Below are positions 5,716 to 5,834 of a stretch of 5,834 nt of DNA, one piece after another. Position numbers and translations under genes: made by a program. The notes beneath the pieces were generated by a model. The model saw only the letters and a program-made list of their open reading frames with translations, was not told where the DNA came from and did not search any database. Source of the stretch: Promethearchaeota archaeon. Lineage in GTDB: Archaea; Asgardarchaeota; Lokiarchaeia; Sigyniarchaeales; SOKP01. The stretch lies in the NCBI GenBank assembly GCA_030606095.1, contig JAUWHC010000198.1, forward strand, positions 1-5,834, in the 5' to 3' direction. How positions within the stretch are numbered: position 1 is the stretch's first letter; every line of letters begins with the position of its first letter.

Positions 5716-5834
5716 ATGGCAGATTTAAATTTAGAAGTTATATATTTTGAAAAGGGCGGACCACAGAATACTGATAAAGCTTTAGAAATTGCGAAAAAAT
5801 ACGCTGATCAATTTGGTATAAAGGATATCGTCAT
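5716..5834 (+). CDS. Pyruvate-kinase C-terminal-domain-like protein, N-terminal part only
   Basis: Thirty-nine codons run from the ATG at 5716 to the window edge. The translation begins MADLNLEVIYFEKGGPQNTD, then KALEIAKKYADQFGIKDIV. The pattern Y-F-E-K-x-G-x-x-N-T followed by an amphipathic helix and G-I-K-D-I-V is the start of the stand-alone pyruvate kinase alpha/beta-domain family (COG1751, PF02887-like) found in archaea and bacteria. These are proteins of about 180-200 residues without the catalytic barrel of pyruvate kinase, and their role is not established. AAGGGAG at 5697-5703 is a possible ribosome binding site, but at 12 bases it is somewhat far from the ATG. The gene follows the DUF4332 terminator by about 110 bases and probably has its own promoter in that AT-rich gap. 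Confidence 0.75.
   Translation, partial: MADLNLEVIYFEKGGPQNTDKALEIAKKYADQFGIKDIV

Overview
The window is AT-rich and looks archaeal. Candidate TATA boxes lie about 25-30 nt ahead of likely transcript starts, genes end in short T-runs rather than strong hairpins, and one gene starts at TTG. The gene content resembles that of Asgard (Lokiarchaeia-type) archaea: a BKACE/DUF849 enzyme, a UroD-like methyltransferase-fold protein, a GPH-type MFS carrier, an AEC carrier, a DUF4332 helix-hairpin-helix protein and a pyruvate-kinase-C-terminal-like protein. That assignment is an inference from recognised families; there is no rRNA or marker gene to confirm it.

Layout. At the left edge (1-123, minus strand) is the start of an auxin-efflux-carrier family transporter, partly outside the window. 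Divergent from it is a complete BKACE gene (248-1162, plus), followed by a small two-helix membrane protein with a C-terminal zinc ribbon (1277-1720, plus). Eleven bases after that stop codon lies an 87-nt remnant matching the last 29 codons of the upstream BKACE gene. This is the clearest sign of rearrangement in the window. Convergent with this block are a UroD-like gene (1829-2986, minus) and, upstream of it on the same strand, a GPH-family transporter (3053-4468, minus). A 311-nt AT-rich gap then leads to a DUF4332 protein made of two intact tandem copies of one unit (4780-5577, plus). At the right edge is the 5' end of a gene for a pyruvate-kinase-C-terminal-like protein (5716 to beyond 5834, plus).

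Function. The left two thirds look like small-molecule uptake and catabolism: two carriers, a beta-keto-acid cleavage enzyme and a UroD-fold enzyme of the kind often involved in corrinoid methyl transfer. No corrinoid protein, substrate methyltransferase or CoA-ligase is in the window, so no pathway can be closed. The transporter and UroD-like genes share a strand, but a T-run and a good TATA box lie between them, so the UroD-like gene probably has its own, leaderless, promoter. I see no defence system, CRISPR array, transposase or RNA gene. The most notable observations are the broken second BKACE copy with the zinc-ribbon gene lodged between the two copies, the loss of the usual HxC zinc motif in the UroD-like protein, and the exact two-unit duplication in the DUF4332 protein.
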